From positions 1 through 64,000 of the forward strand of contig NZ_MINN01000044.1 of NCBI RefSeq assembly GCF_001877785.1: DNA of 64,000 nucleotides, in the 5' to 3' direction. A program made the translations under genes and the position numbers. Under the pieces are notes generated by a model that saw only the letters and a program-made list of their open reading frames with translations, had not been told where the DNA came from and ran no database searches. Position 1 is the stretch's first letter; the number at the start of each line of letters is the position of its first letter. This document shows, one piece after another, positions 28,278 through 36,460 of the stretch. This DNA is from Rossellomorea aquimaris (lineage in GTDB: Bacteria > Bacillota > Bacilli > Bacillales > Bacillaceae_B).

Positions 28278-28772
28278 ATGAAGAAGCTGATCATTGTATT
28301 TACAGGGGCACTTCTCCTTGCAGGTTTGACAGGATGCGGCACAGGCGGCAGTCCAGACCCTGACACAGATTCACAGGAGACGAACGGGACCCCTGAATCA
28401 AACCAAACAGAGAAAGGGATTGTGGCGGGCAGTATGGAACCTTCTTTAATTGAGCAGGAAGAAAAGAACGGAAAGCTGGTCTACGAATATAAAATAAAAA
28501 ATCAAACCGAAAGCATAAAGACATTTGTGTTTTCTACGGGACAAACCATCGACTTTGAAATAAAAGATCAGAACGGTAAAATCGTTTACCGGGATTCTGA
28601 AGGCAAGATGTATACACAGGCCATTCAGGAAATCCCAGTCAAACAGGGTGAAGAGTTTTCCAGAAAACTTACCCTTCCGAATCTTGAGAGCGGCACTTAC
28701 ACCCTTACAGTATGGCTGACAGCAAAAGGCGAAGATCAATATAAAGTAGAGCAGGTAATAAACGTGCCGTAA
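28278..28772 (+). CDS. BsuPI-domain lipoprotein
   Basis: 164 residues. Lipoprotein signal with lipobox LAGLTGC (C20 lipidated), a low-complexity acidic linker (about 22-45), then an immunoglobulin-like BsuPI domain. This domain is named after the Bacillus intracellular proteinase inhibitor, but lipidated members act outside the membrane and their targets are unknown. SD GAGGTGAAAGCAA is strong. Monocistronic. Confidence 0.85.
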   Translation: MKKLIIVFTGALLLAGLTGCGTGGSPDPDTDSQETNGTPESNQTEKGIVAGSMEPSLIEQEEKNGKLVYEYKIKNQTESIKTFVFSTGQTIDFEIKDQNGKIVYRDSEGKMYTQAIQEIPVKQGEEFSRKLTLPNLESGTYTLTVWLTAKGEDQYKVEQVINVP

Positions 28773-28783
28773 GAAAAAAGGAT

Positions 28784-28858
28784 TAATCCAAATAAAGAGG
28801 TTCATTCAACTCAGGCGGTTGATGAAGCCCTTTATGCAGATTAATCCTTCCCTTTTGC
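28784..28858 (+). terminator. long hairpin after BsuPI lipoprotein gene
   Basis: An outer stem AAGGATTAATC / GATTAATCCTT encloses a second imperfect stem (ATAAAG-GGTTCAT-CAAC / GTTG-ATGAA-CC-CTTTAT) of about 20 bp, then CCCTTTT. Much longer than a usual terminator. Confidence 0.7.
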
Positions 28859-28929
28859 AGGCATGCTGAGTCCTGGGTACCAGGCTTCATCCCTATAACC
28901 TATTCCCCGTAAATACAGGGTGTGCATGC

Positions 28930-29703
28930 CTAACGTATGGAGGAGCTCCAGCTCTTCGTTTTCCGGTCAAAAACAAGCAAACCATTTGCAGGTGACTTGC
29001 TGAATTGCTGATAATCCTCGATCATTTCATCCATATTGAAATAGTCGCCAATGACCCAGATTGGAATTTCGATCTTCCCCCTGCTGACAATCGCCTTCTC
29101 AAGGGAAATGATCATGCCTTCTTTTATTTTTTCTTTAAACGAAGTGATGATCTGAGACCCGATATCAGGGTACTGTTTTTCCTTTTTCATGCCGAATAAT
29201 CCTTTACCGCCCTTAATGCTTCCCAATTTCGACGCTACCGTCGACCCAAGCATATGGTAGAAATCAGCGAAATCACGGTAGTAGATCTTGTTGAACCATC
29301 CGTCATCATGTGAAAGGTATGCATACCGGTTATTCAATTTCGAGTAAAAAGGGGCATGGAGGGGCTGTTTCAGATGGCCCATGTAGAGAAGCTCTGCAAT
29401 CTCCTGGCCATTTAATTCATTGACGCCAGCTTCCTCGTCAAAATCGATCCAGCAAAAGTCACCATAGTTATCTACATGATCATGGGTGATCTTGTTCATT
29501 TCTTCCTGTTCCACATATTCAAGATGAGTGTGAATATTGAACGCTCCATGCTCATACTGATGCTTGATCAACAACAGGTTCTTGAGGGGCCTCGGCAGAT
29601 TCGAAGCAAAATCCTGAAAGCTGATGCCGTATGAAACGACAAATTGCCGATCGGTATTCATATGTACATAGATGATATCTTTTGTTTGTTTGTATGTCTT
29701 CAA
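28930..29703 (-). CDS. conserved hypothetical protein
   Basis: 257 residues, no signal peptide or membrane segment, no motif that I recognise. Rich in aromatic and charged residues; a central K/G-rich loop (SIKGGKGLFGMKKEK) separates two parts. The codon use and a complete reading frame bounded by non-coding DNA support a real gene. An ATG at 29703 sits behind GGAGGGAATGTATTG. No operon partner. I offer no function. Confidence 0.75.
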   Translation of the reverse strand: MKTYKQTKDIIYVHMNTDRQFVVSYGISFQDFASNLPRPLKNLLLIKHQYEHGAFNIHTHLEYVEQEEMNKITHDHVDNYGDFCWIDFDEEAGVNELNGQEIAELLYMGHLKQPLHAPFYSKLNNRYAYLSHDDGWFNKIYYRDFADFYHMLGSTVASKLGSIKGGKGLFGMKKEKQYPDIGSQIITSFKEKIKEGMIISLEKAIVSRGKIEIPIWVIGDYFNMDEMIEDYQQFSKSPANGLLVFDRKTKSWSSSIR

Positions 29704-30192
29704 TACATTCCCTCCATCTGATTTACACGATGCGTATCTAATAGTATCTATTTTATCAAAGATAGGAGGATACCGTTCTTTTCTATTTCATTTCAAAATG
29801 ATGACAAAAGTCGCAGGGAATTGTCGAAAAAAGTCATTGTGCGGGAAAAGGAGCTTAGTAAGCCGGACTTGGGGAGGCTGGGCCAGGAGAGCGGCTGTTA
29901 AAGTGTAGAAATGCTTGTTTTTTACAGTTATGACTGTTCTGGCTATATACCACTGGAAATGTTACATTTGAAATCGAATCTTTATATCTTCCTAAACAGG
30001 AAGATTGATGTAATATATGGAAAATAAATCACGGCTGTCTGCATGTTTCCTCTTTATTATCTTGTTTAAATGATTCATTAGGGGAACCGGGTGAAAAAAG
30101 AAGGGAATTTCAGGATTGCATGCAGTAGAAATTTTCCTTCTTTTCTATTAGACTAGGAATGTGAAATCTTACGAAATTCAGGTGAATTGATT
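29704..30192. other. intergenic region with terminator-like hairpin
   Basis: About 490 bp. At 30100-30140 a hairpin GAAGGGAATTTC / GAAATTTTCCTTC is flanked by A-rich and T-rich runs on both sides, about 50 bp before the RodA gene. A second inverted repeat, CTTCCTAAACAGGAAG, lies at about 29991-30006. No gene or known RNA recognised. Confidence 0.45.
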
Positions 30193-31368
30193 ATGGAAAC
30201 TCGCCAGCGTTTTGCTGATAAATTTGACTGGGGTCTCCTCTTTTTATTGATGATGTTTTTTATCGTCAGTGCGCTTGGGATAAGCAGTGCCCAGACCTCA
30301 GGTCAATATGAAACAAACTTTGTCATCCGGCAGGCCTTTTGGTATGTTGTCGGAGCAATCATCATTACAGGTGCTTTGTTCTTCGATTCAGATCAGTATA
30401 AACGCCTTGCTTGGTATCTGTACGGCTTTGGGATCTTCCTGCTTCTTGTGCTTCTCATATCTCCCGAAAGCATAGCACCTTACCGGAATGGAGCAAAAAG
30501 CTGGTTCATGCTCGGACCGCTCGGTTCCATCCAGCCTTCAGAATTTATGAAGACATTTCTGATTATTGCTCTAGCCCGTGTGATCACGAACCACAATGAA
30601 GTCACGGTACGGAAGACATTGAAGTCGGATTTTCAATTATTATTGAAAATTGGATTCACCACCCTCATCCCGCTTGCTTTCATCATGCAGCAGCCGGACC
30701 TTGGGACATCCCTTGTCATCCTGGCCATCATGACAGGGATCATTTTGGTGTCGGGTATCACATGGAAACTGATCGTCCCGATTTATGCTTTTCTTGGAGT
30801 GGTCGGCGGCATCCTGCTTTCACTTGTCATCTGGGCACCGGAATTTTTGGAAAAGTATACAGGCTTTGAACCTTATCAGTTCGGACGTATATATGCGTGG
30901 CTTGATCCTTATAACTATTCCAAATTGGAAGGATTCCACTTGATCAATTCGTTGAATGCGATCGGATCCGGGCAGATTTTCGGAAAAGGCTACAGCGACG
31001 GGGAAGTGTATATCCCTGAAAATCATACCGACTTCATATTCAGTGTCATCGGTGAGGAATACGGCTTTATCGGTGCAAGTGTGGTCATCAGTTTATTCTT
31101 CCTGTTGATCTATCACTTGACCAAGACGGCCCTTGATACAAAGGAACCATTCAATGCCTATGTATGTGCAGGAATCATCTCGATGATCACGTTCCATGTG
31201 TTCCAAAACATCGGCATGACGATCCAGTTATTGCCGATCACGGGAATCCCGCTTCCGTTCATCAGCTACGGGGGAAGTTCCCTGATGGGGAATATGCTCG
31301 CTCTCGGCCTCGTATTCAGTATGAGATACCATCATAAAACGTATATGTTCTCTTCTGAAGAATCTTAA
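30193..31368 (+). CDS. rodA: SEDS glycosyltransferase, RodA/FtsW family
   Basis: 391 residues, ten membrane helices. SEDS signatures: NGAKSWFMLGPLGSIQPSEFMK, PDLGTSLV, HTDFIFSVIGEEYGFIG and GIPLPFISYGGSS. SEDS proteins polymerise lipid II with a partner class B PBP. The RodA branch (wall elongation) is more likely than FtsW, since no division genes are near and the C-terminus is short; FtsW-like or a RodA paralogue cannot be excluded. ATG 30193 follows AGGTGA at 7 nt. Confidence 0.88.
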   Translation: METRQRFADKFDWGLLFLLMMFFIVSALGISSAQTSGQYETNFVIRQAFWYVVGAIIITGALFFDSDQYKRLAWYLYGFGIFLLLVLLISPESIAPYRNGAKSWFMLGPLGSIQPSEFMKTFLIIALARVITNHNEVTVRKTLKSDFQLLLKIGFTTLIPLAFIMQQPDLGTSLVILAIMTGIILVSGITWKLIVPIYAFLGVVGGILLSLVIWAPEFLEKYTGFEPYQFGRIYAWLDPYNYSKLEGFHLINSLNAIGSGQIFGKGYSDGEVYIPENHTDFIFSVIGEEYGFIGASVVISLFFLLIYHLTKTALDTKEPFNAYVCAGIISMITFHVFQNIGMTIQLLPITGIPLPFISYGGSSLMGNMLALGLVFSMRYHHKTYMFSSEES

Positions 31369-31377
31369 AAATGGTTG

Positions 31378-31405
31378 TTGTAATTATCTCCAGAATGTGT
31401 AAAAT
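31378..31405 (+). promoter_or_regulatory. candidate promoter of argS
   Basis: TTGTAA (31378-31383), 16-bp spacer, TAAAAT (31400-31405), about 30 nt before the T-box leader. Confidence 0.55.
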
Positions 31406-31434
31406 AATATCTAACCATATACAGGATATTCAAT

Positions 31435-31655
31435 GATGAAGAGAGTAATTCCCACGTGGATCCAGAAGCGAACCAGGGACGGTGCAAGCCTGGTGTGAAA
31501 CCCGGAATGAAGCGCACTTCTGAGAAGTCTTTCCTCAAATTTCAGTAGGGAAAGACCGGGTAAAACCGTTAATTTATGAGCGCCCTTTAAGGGAATAAGA
31601 GTGGTACCGCGAGCCAAAACTCGTCTCTACATAGTGTAGAGACGGGTTTTTTTAT
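31435..31655 (+). promoter_or_regulatory. T-box leader (tRNA-Arg responsive)
   Basis: The T-box sequence GAGTGGTACCGCG (about 31601-31613) precedes a terminator (GTCTCTAC..GTAGAGAC then TTTTTTT, to 31655). Stem I begins GAAGAGAGTAATTC, with the distal GGACGGTGCAAGCC element, and its 3' side reads GAAGCGCACTTC. I take CGC (31513-31515) as specifier, an arginine codon read by the tRNA-Arg(ACG) at 556-632. Uncharged tRNA-Arg would stabilise the antiterminator and allow argS expression. Confidence 0.93.
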
Positions 31656-31657
31656 TT

Positions 31658-31824
31658 GGCTCATTTCGCTTGCTGCTTTGAACACAAGAAAATACCGGAA
31701 CTTGGGTATTTTCGGTTTGTCCGCCCGTCTGTTGTTTAAGCTTGAGTTCGAAAAAGCACGCCCACAAGCTATATACAGGCTGCAAGCCTATTTACGAAAA
31801 GCAGCGTCCTTTTAAAAAACTGTT
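31658..31824. mobile_element. MITE-like element, copy B (167 bp) in argS leader
   Basis: Starts GGCTCATTTC, ends in a degenerate AAAAACTGTT, and aligns along its length with copies A and C. The flanks TTTTATTT (31650-31657) and TTCTATTT (31825-31832) match 7 of 8. The left flank is the U-tract end of the T-box terminator, so the element separates the riboswitch from the argS ribosome site. Confidence 0.8.
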
Positions 31825-31850
31825 TTCTATTTTAGTTGGAGGTGGAGAAA

Positions 31851-33539
31851 TTGGATTTGAAATCAGCATTCGCAAACGTATTGAAGTCCCAGGTTCTCTC
31901 ATCATGGACCGAGGAAGACCTTCTTGTCTTAATCGAAACACCTAAGCATGTGCATCTAGGCGACCTTGCTTTCCCATGTTTTAAACTGGCGAAGGAATAT
32001 CGGAAAGCCCCCGGCGCTATAGCTGAGGAACTGGCCGGAAAACTGGCTTCCCCCCTGTTCTCAAAAGTGGAAGCAGCCGGTCCGTACGTAAATGTGCACT
32101 TTGATTCCGCAGCTGCCGGTAAAGAAATTGTGGACTCGATCTTGCAGCAAGGCGAACATTATGGAAAGCATTCTTTTGGCAGCGGCAAGACCGTTGTATT
32201 GGATATGTCCTCCCCGAATATCGCCAAACCCTTTTCAATGGGGCACCTCCGTTCCACCGTTATCGGAAACGGAATTGCCAACCTGGCGGAAACCTGCGGT
32301 TACAAAACCGTAAAGATCAACTATATCGGTGATTGGGGCACCCAGTTCGGGAAGCTGATCGTCGCGTTTAAAAAATGGGGCGATGAAGAAAAAGTGAAAG
32401 AGAACCCAATCGCCGAACTGTTTACCCTTTATAAGAAGTTCCATGAAGAGGCAGCACTCCACCCCTCCCTGGAGGAGGAAGGCCGGAAAGCATTCAAGCT
32501 CCTTGAAGATGGTGACGTGGAAATCACAAGGCTTTGGAAATGGTTTAAAACGGAATCCCTCGAAGCATTCAAGACCATTTACTCCCTGCTTGGAGTCGAA
32601 TTCGATTCCTATAACGGCGAGGCATTCTTTAATGACAAGATGGATGAAGTGGTGAAGCTTCTCGAAGAAAAGCAGCTGCTCGAAACCTCTCAAGGAGCGA
32701 AGGTCGTCCGCATGGAAGATGAAACCCTCCCTCCTTGCCTGATCAAAAAAACAGACGGAGCCACCCTGTACGCTACGAGGGATCTGGCTGCCGCCATTTA
32801 CCGTCAGCGTGAATACTCGTTTGAAGAAGCGCTTTATGTGGTGGGACAGGAGCAGACCGTCCACTTCAAGCAAGTGAAAGGCGTTCTTGATAAGCTCGGG
32901 TATGAATGGGCACATAACATGAAGCATATCCCATTCGGCCTCTACCTTAAAGACGGAAAGAAGATGTCTACGCGAAAGGGACGCGTCATCCTCCTTGAAG
33001 AAGTACTGCAGGAAGCGAATACGATGGCCCGTAAAAATATCAAGAAGAAGAACCCCGATCTTAAAGATGCGGACCAAGTGGCACGGGACGTTGGGGTCGG
33101 CGCGGTCCTCTTTCATGATTTAAAAAATGACCGATTGAACGACATCGAGTTTTCCTTGGAACAGATGCTTACGTTTGAAGGAGAAACCGGTCCTTACCTG
33201 CAATACACGCATGCAAGGGCCCAATCGATATTGAGAAAAGCCGGGGCCTCAAAGCCTTCCACGTTTGAAGGGCTCGAAGACAAGGCCAGCTGGGAAGTCA
33301 TCAAGCAGCTGCGACTATTTCCGGAAACGGTGGAACGGGCTTGGAGAAACTATGCCCCCTCCATCCTTGCTAAATATCTTCTGGAACTTGCGAAGTCGTT
33401 TAACAGCTATTATGGGAATACCAAGATTATCAACGATGACAGCAAGCAGGATTCACGTCTGACCCTCGTCTATTCTGTTGCGTCTGTACTGTCAACAGGA
33501 TTGGGCATATTAGGCATCGGGGCGCCGGAGGAAATGTAG
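31851..33539 (+). CDS. argS: arginyl-tRNA synthetase
   Basis: About 562 residues, class I. The N-terminal Arg-tRNA add-1 domain, the HIGH equivalent FSMGH (in PNIAKPFSMGHLRST), the KMSKS equivalent KKMSTRKG, and the DALR anticodon-binding domain are present. It charges tRNA-Arg. I choose TTG 31851 because GGAGGTG lies 6 nt upstream; an earlier in-frame TTG at 31836 precedes the SD. A T-box-controlled ArgS may be a second, inducible copy in this genome; the window cannot show this. Confidence 0.95.
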   Translation: MDLKSAFANVLKSQVLSSWTEEDLLVLIETPKHVHLGDLAFPCFKLAKEYRKAPGAIAEELAGKLASPLFSKVEAAGPYVNVHFDSAAAGKEIVDSILQQGEHYGKHSFGSGKTVVLDMSSPNIAKPFSMGHLRSTVIGNGIANLAETCGYKTVKINYIGDWGTQFGKLIVAFKKWGDEEKVKENPIAELFTLYKKFHEEAALHPSLEEEGRKAFKLLEDGDVEITRLWKWFKTESLEAFKTIYSLLGVEFDSYNGEAFFNDKMDEVVKLLEEKQLLETSQGAKVVRMEDETLPPCLIKKTDGATLYATRDLAAAIYRQREYSFEEALYVVGQEQTVHFKQVKGVLDKLGYEWAHNMKHIPFGLYLKDGKKMSTRKGRVILLEEVLQEANTMARKNIKKKNPDLKDADQVARDVGVGAVLFHDLKNDRLNDIEFSLEQMLTFEGETGPYLQYTHARAQSILRKAGASKPSTFEGLEDKASWEVIKQLRLFPETVERAWRNYAPSILAKYLLELAKSFNSYYGNTKIINDDSKQDSRLTLVYSVASVLSTGLGILGIGAPEEM

Positions 33540-33899
33540 AAACCCGCTGGTTCTTGTCGTTATTTCCCGAGAAATGATTGGTTTAGGTTAGGGTGGTCAG
33601 TTTGGAGTGTTAGTTGTTGTTTTGGGTTGAAGAAGTGCTGGTTGGGGTTGGGTGGTATGTTTCAGGGGAAAGGCTTTTTTTGAGGTGAGGTATTTCCGAA
33701 AAAGTGAAGCATGTTGAAAATAGTCTTATGACGGAGAGTTTGCTATTGGGTTGAATTAGAACATTTTTCTGATAGTTTCATCATATTTACTCGAAATCTG
33801 TTGTGAATCAGGGGTTTTTCGTTCCTTTTTGGGGGTTTAAGGGGCTTAACAAGGGCTTTTTTGGCTTCATTTCTTTGGATCTAAGCGGCACGTACGAGA
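33540..33899 (+). other. G/T-rich non-coding tract after argS
   Basis: About 360 bp, G/T-rich on plus especially at 33575-33700 and 33815-33860 (TTGGTTTAGGTTAGGGTGG, GGTTGGGGTTGGGTGG). No gene, no clear argS terminator. It leads into array C. Confidence 0.6.
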
Positions 33900-34039
33900 T
33901 TTATGATCCTGATTCGGAATTTATGATCCATTCCTCCGATTTATGATCCATTCCAGAAATTTATGATCCAAAATGAAAATATATGATCCATTTTCAAATT
34001 ATATGATCTTTTAAGAATTATTCTAATCAGCATACCCCC
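33900..34039. repeat. 20-bp tandem repeat array C (7 units)
   Basis: Six exact 20-bp units from 33900, each starting TTTATGATCC or TATATGATCY followed by a variable 10-bp half. A seventh register-matched unit at 34020-34039 carries AATCAGCATACCC at offset 5, the same offset as in the last unit of array B. The next 120 bp are C/A-rich. Lies between argS and dedA. Confidence 0.88.
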
Positions 34040-34248
34040 ACACCGATGCTCGGCCATTCGAAATCATCATATAACTACATCAGCCGATACACCAGGATAC
34101 CAATTTGCCAGCCGCCAAACCCAGATCCACCCTCCCCCTGCCAGACAGATAATTCATGACGCTCTCCTCAAAAGATGATATACTTTTTGAGTATTGATGA
34201 AACAAAATGAAGATTGACTATAATTGCATATCATAAAGGAGATATCTC

Positions 34249-34830
34249 ATGTCTGAATTACTTCACGCGTTTGAAGCCTGGCTGATGGATTACGGGGTAT
34301 GGGGGCTTATTGCTGTATCGTTTGCCGATTCATCCTTCTTCCCGATTCCGCCGGATGTCCTGTTGATCCCGCTTGCCATCGCCAATCCTGAAAATGCTTT
34401 GCTTTACGCATTATACACCACCGTGTCTTCAGTGATCGGAGCCTTATTCGGATGGTGGATCGGAAAGAAGCTGGGACGCCCGATCCTGGTCTATCTGTTT
34501 TCTGAACAAAGGATCCAGAAGGTTGAAGAATACTTTAAAAAATACGGGCCGATGGCGCTTCTCATAGCTGGCCTTACACCCGTTCCTTATAAAATTTTCA
34601 CTATATTCGCCGGTGTTTCAGGAGTCAGGATACGAACTCTGGTCATCTGGTCGATTATCGGACGAGGCATCCGCTTCTTCCTTGAAGGTGCCATTATCTT
34701 GACACTCGGGGCCAAAGCGAAACCGTTCATCGAAGAAAACTTCACCATGCTCACACTTGCAGCGGGTGGAGTATTGATACTCGCTTATATCGTGTACCTG
34801 ATCATAAGGAAGAAAAAACATACGGTATAA
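34249..34830 (+). CDS. DedA-family (VTT domain) membrane protein
   Basis: 193 residues, four or five membrane helices. Starts with a re-entrant SFADSSFFPIPPDVLLIPLA motif and GLTPVPYKIFTIFAGVSG, like the YqaA/DedA branch. Superfamily members recycle undecaprenyl phosphate or scramble lipids; the precise role here is unknown. SD AAAGGAGATATCTC before the ATG. It is the second VTT protein in the window (the other is at 27.4-28.1 kb). Confidence 0.9.
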   Translation: MSELLHAFEAWLMDYGVWGLIAVSFADSSFFPIPPDVLLIPLAIANPENALLYALYTTVSSVIGALFGWWIGKKLGRPILVYLFSEQRIQKVEEYFKKYGPMALLIAGLTPVPYKIFTIFAGVSGVRIRTLVIWSIIGRGIRFFLEGAIILTLGAKAKPFIEENFTMLTLAAGGVLILAYIVYLIIRKKKHTV

Positions 34831-34868
34831 TCCTAATGCCGCATTAGCTGTATCATCACCAACCACAC

Positions 34869-34910
34869 AAAAAGAGAGTATCGGGCTGCTGCCCGATACT
34901 TTCTTTATTT
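34869..34910. terminator. bidirectional terminator dedA/lipid kinase
   Basis: AAAGAGAGTATCGGGC / GCCCGATACTTTCTTT with a TGCT loop; it overlaps the end of the convergent lipid kinase gene. Confidence 0.92.
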
Positions 34911-35807
34911 ATCTTCTCCTGTTATGAAACGCATATGATGCTTCAAAACCTTCAAGTTCTGTTTCTGTTCCTCATAAAGTTCTCCGTCCATATCGACCTT
35001 TTTCACGTCATCCAGGTGAATCGTGACGTCTGAAGCCTGAATGTGGATGATGTCGTCGGAAGCAGAACTGATTTCTCCGGTGCTTCTTATCTTGAAAAAT
35101 TCCATCATCAAAGGAAGACCCGTTTTCTTGACCATATAAAGGTCGATCAATCCATCCTGAAGCGATATCGACTCAGGCAGAGGGTTCGTACCGATCGAAC
35201 GCCCATTAGCAGCGAGCAGCATGACCACTTCTTCGTTATACTCCCGTCCATCGGCAGTGACTGAGGCATTCAACAGAACAGGATCCTGTATGGACTGAAA
35301 GGCGCTGATATAATAACTGAGCTTTCCAAGTACGCTTTTGGATCCCGTGTCGATATTTTCACTTGTCTGAGAAACCAGGCCCGTCCCCCAGAAATTGCTG
35401 AAATAGCGGTCATCCGCTTTGACGAGGTCGATATCCTTTTCGTGAAAATCATTCGCAATCGTCTCAGCGGCAAGCCTCAAGTTCATCGGGATATTCAAGG
35501 ATCGGGCGAAATCATTGCACGTCCCTCCCGGCAGGATGGCGGTCTTTGGCCTTGATGAGAGCTGTGCCAGCCCGTTGACGGCTTCATGGACCGTTCCGTC
35601 TCCTCCGAGGATGACGACAAGATCATATTCATTTCCTGTGTCATGGCAGATCTTCTCTGCGCCGCCTTTATCTTTGGTTTTATGAATTGTCAGGGTATCA
35701 CAAATGTCCAAAAGGGGCGGGGTGACTTCCATCAATTGAGTCTCCAATTCCCCCCGGCCTGCTTTTCCATTGCAGACCAATAATATCTTTGAGTAAAGAA
35801 TTGTCAT
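34905..35807 (-). CDS. diacylglycerol-kinase-family lipid kinase
   Basis: 300 residues. DAGK catalytic domain with GGDGTVHE (about 68-75), LPGGTCNDFAR and a C-terminal regulatory half with DGELYEE. Family members (YegS, DgkB, BmrU) phosphorylate diacylglycerol or related lipids at the inner membrane face. DgkB has a different genomic context, so I give no symbol. The start at 35807 is followed by TILYSKILLVCNGKAG, the normal N-terminus. Confidence 0.9.
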   Translation of the reverse strand: MTILYSKILLVCNGKAGRGELETQLMEVTPPLLDICDTLTIHKTKDKGGAEKICHDTGNEYDLVVILGGDGTVHEAVNGLAQLSSRPKTAILPGGTCNDFARSLNIPMNLRLAAETIANDFHEKDIDLVKADDRYFSNFWGTGLVSQTSENIDTGSKSVLGKLSYYISAFQSIQDPVLLNASVTADGREYNEEVVMLLAANGRSIGTNPLPESISLQDGLIDLYMVKKTGLPLMMEFFKIRSTGEISSASDDIIHIQASDVTIHLDDVKKVDMDGELYEEQKQNLKVLKHHMRFITGEDK

Positions 35808-35845
35808 TATCTCACCACGCTTTATTAATGTTTTAAGGATAAAAA

Positions 35846-35960
35846 AAGAGGCTGACCCAAAAAGATGAAATGCTCATCCTTAAAGGATCAGTCCTTTATG
35901 AGCCAATGCGTCTGATGGATGGAGCTTCTTAGACTTTCGTATTCTTGGGTCAACCTCTTT
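35846..35960. repeat. 115-nt long hairpin element
   Basis: Outer stem GAGGCTGACCCAA / TTGGGTCAACCTC; inside it a second stem GCTCAT..TAAAGGA / TCCTTTATGAGC. Flanked by A7 and TTT. It sits directly at the stop of the following small gene and may act as its terminator, but is far larger than needed. Similar GGCTGACCC stems terminate other genes here (45945-45988). Confidence 0.75.
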
Positions 35961-35961
35961 A

Positions 35962-36243
35962 TTATGCTGTGTTCGACTCTTCTTCCTGAGGAAGGATCGA
36001 TCGATATGCTATCCGCAGACGGCCCTTGATATAGCTTTGTCCGTCACATGCAATATGGGTGTTCTGCATCCGATGGATTTCCATCTCTGCGAACATGGCC
36101 AATGCACGGGATACCTGATCCAGCGCCAAGTTGATGTTGTAGAGGTCAGAAGGGCGATCCCCGCTCATGCACCGGTAGGAAATTTCATCCGCCTTCTTTC
36201 TGATTTCCATTAATGTCTGTACATCAAACATCACTCTCTCCAT
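35962..36243 (-). CDS. conserved small protein (93 aa)
   Basis: 93 residues, predicted all-helical, with no membrane segment or known motif; N-terminal MFDVQTLMEIRKKADEIS and RIAYRSILPQEEE at the end. Excellent SD AGGAGGGGAAGAT precedes the ATG. The helical pattern suggests a small dimer or adaptor, but that is only an impression. Function unknown. Confidence 0.75.
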   Translation of the reverse strand: MERVMFDVQTLMEIRKKADEISYRCMSGDRPSDLYNINLALDQVSRALAMFAEMEIHRMQNTHIACDGQSYIKGRLRIAYRSILPQEEESNTA

Positions 36244-36310
36244 ATCTTCCCCTCCTTTTCACTACTATGTAGTATATCGTGAAAAAAAGAGAAATATGCC
36301 TGGCAGCCTG

Positions 36311-36460
36311 TTATGAATCCTGTGTTAATGTTTTGGGTAATGGCTGATATTGCTTAAGTGAATGGAGAATTTCACGTCTGGACTTCGTCTTGGAGATATT
36401 GACACCGACATTCGACAATTTGGTTATCACCTTTTTAAAGCGATCGTTCTCCTTTACCAC
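36311..36460 (-). CDS. small basic protein (49 aa), unrecognised
   Basis: A GTG-started frame of 49 codons with AGAGGTG 6 nt upstream. It contains DRFKKVITKLSNVGVNISK and SRREILHSLKQYQPLP, is lysine/arginine-rich, and lacks membrane segments. The good ribosome site, the codon pattern and its placement in an otherwise empty 380-bp gap support it. No family recognised; not proven to be expressed. Confidence 0.5.
   Translation of the reverse strand: MVKENDRFKKVITKLSNVGVNISKTKSRREILHSLKQYQPLPKTLTQDS

Noticed and set aside
32235..33116. 293-codon minus-strand frame opposite argS
   Set aside because: Antisense shadow of the conserved argS catalytic core.
33900..34039. CRISPR array
   Set aside because: The constant part is only about 10 bp and the variable part about 10 bp; CRISPR repeats are 23-47 bp with longer spacers, and no cas genes are present.
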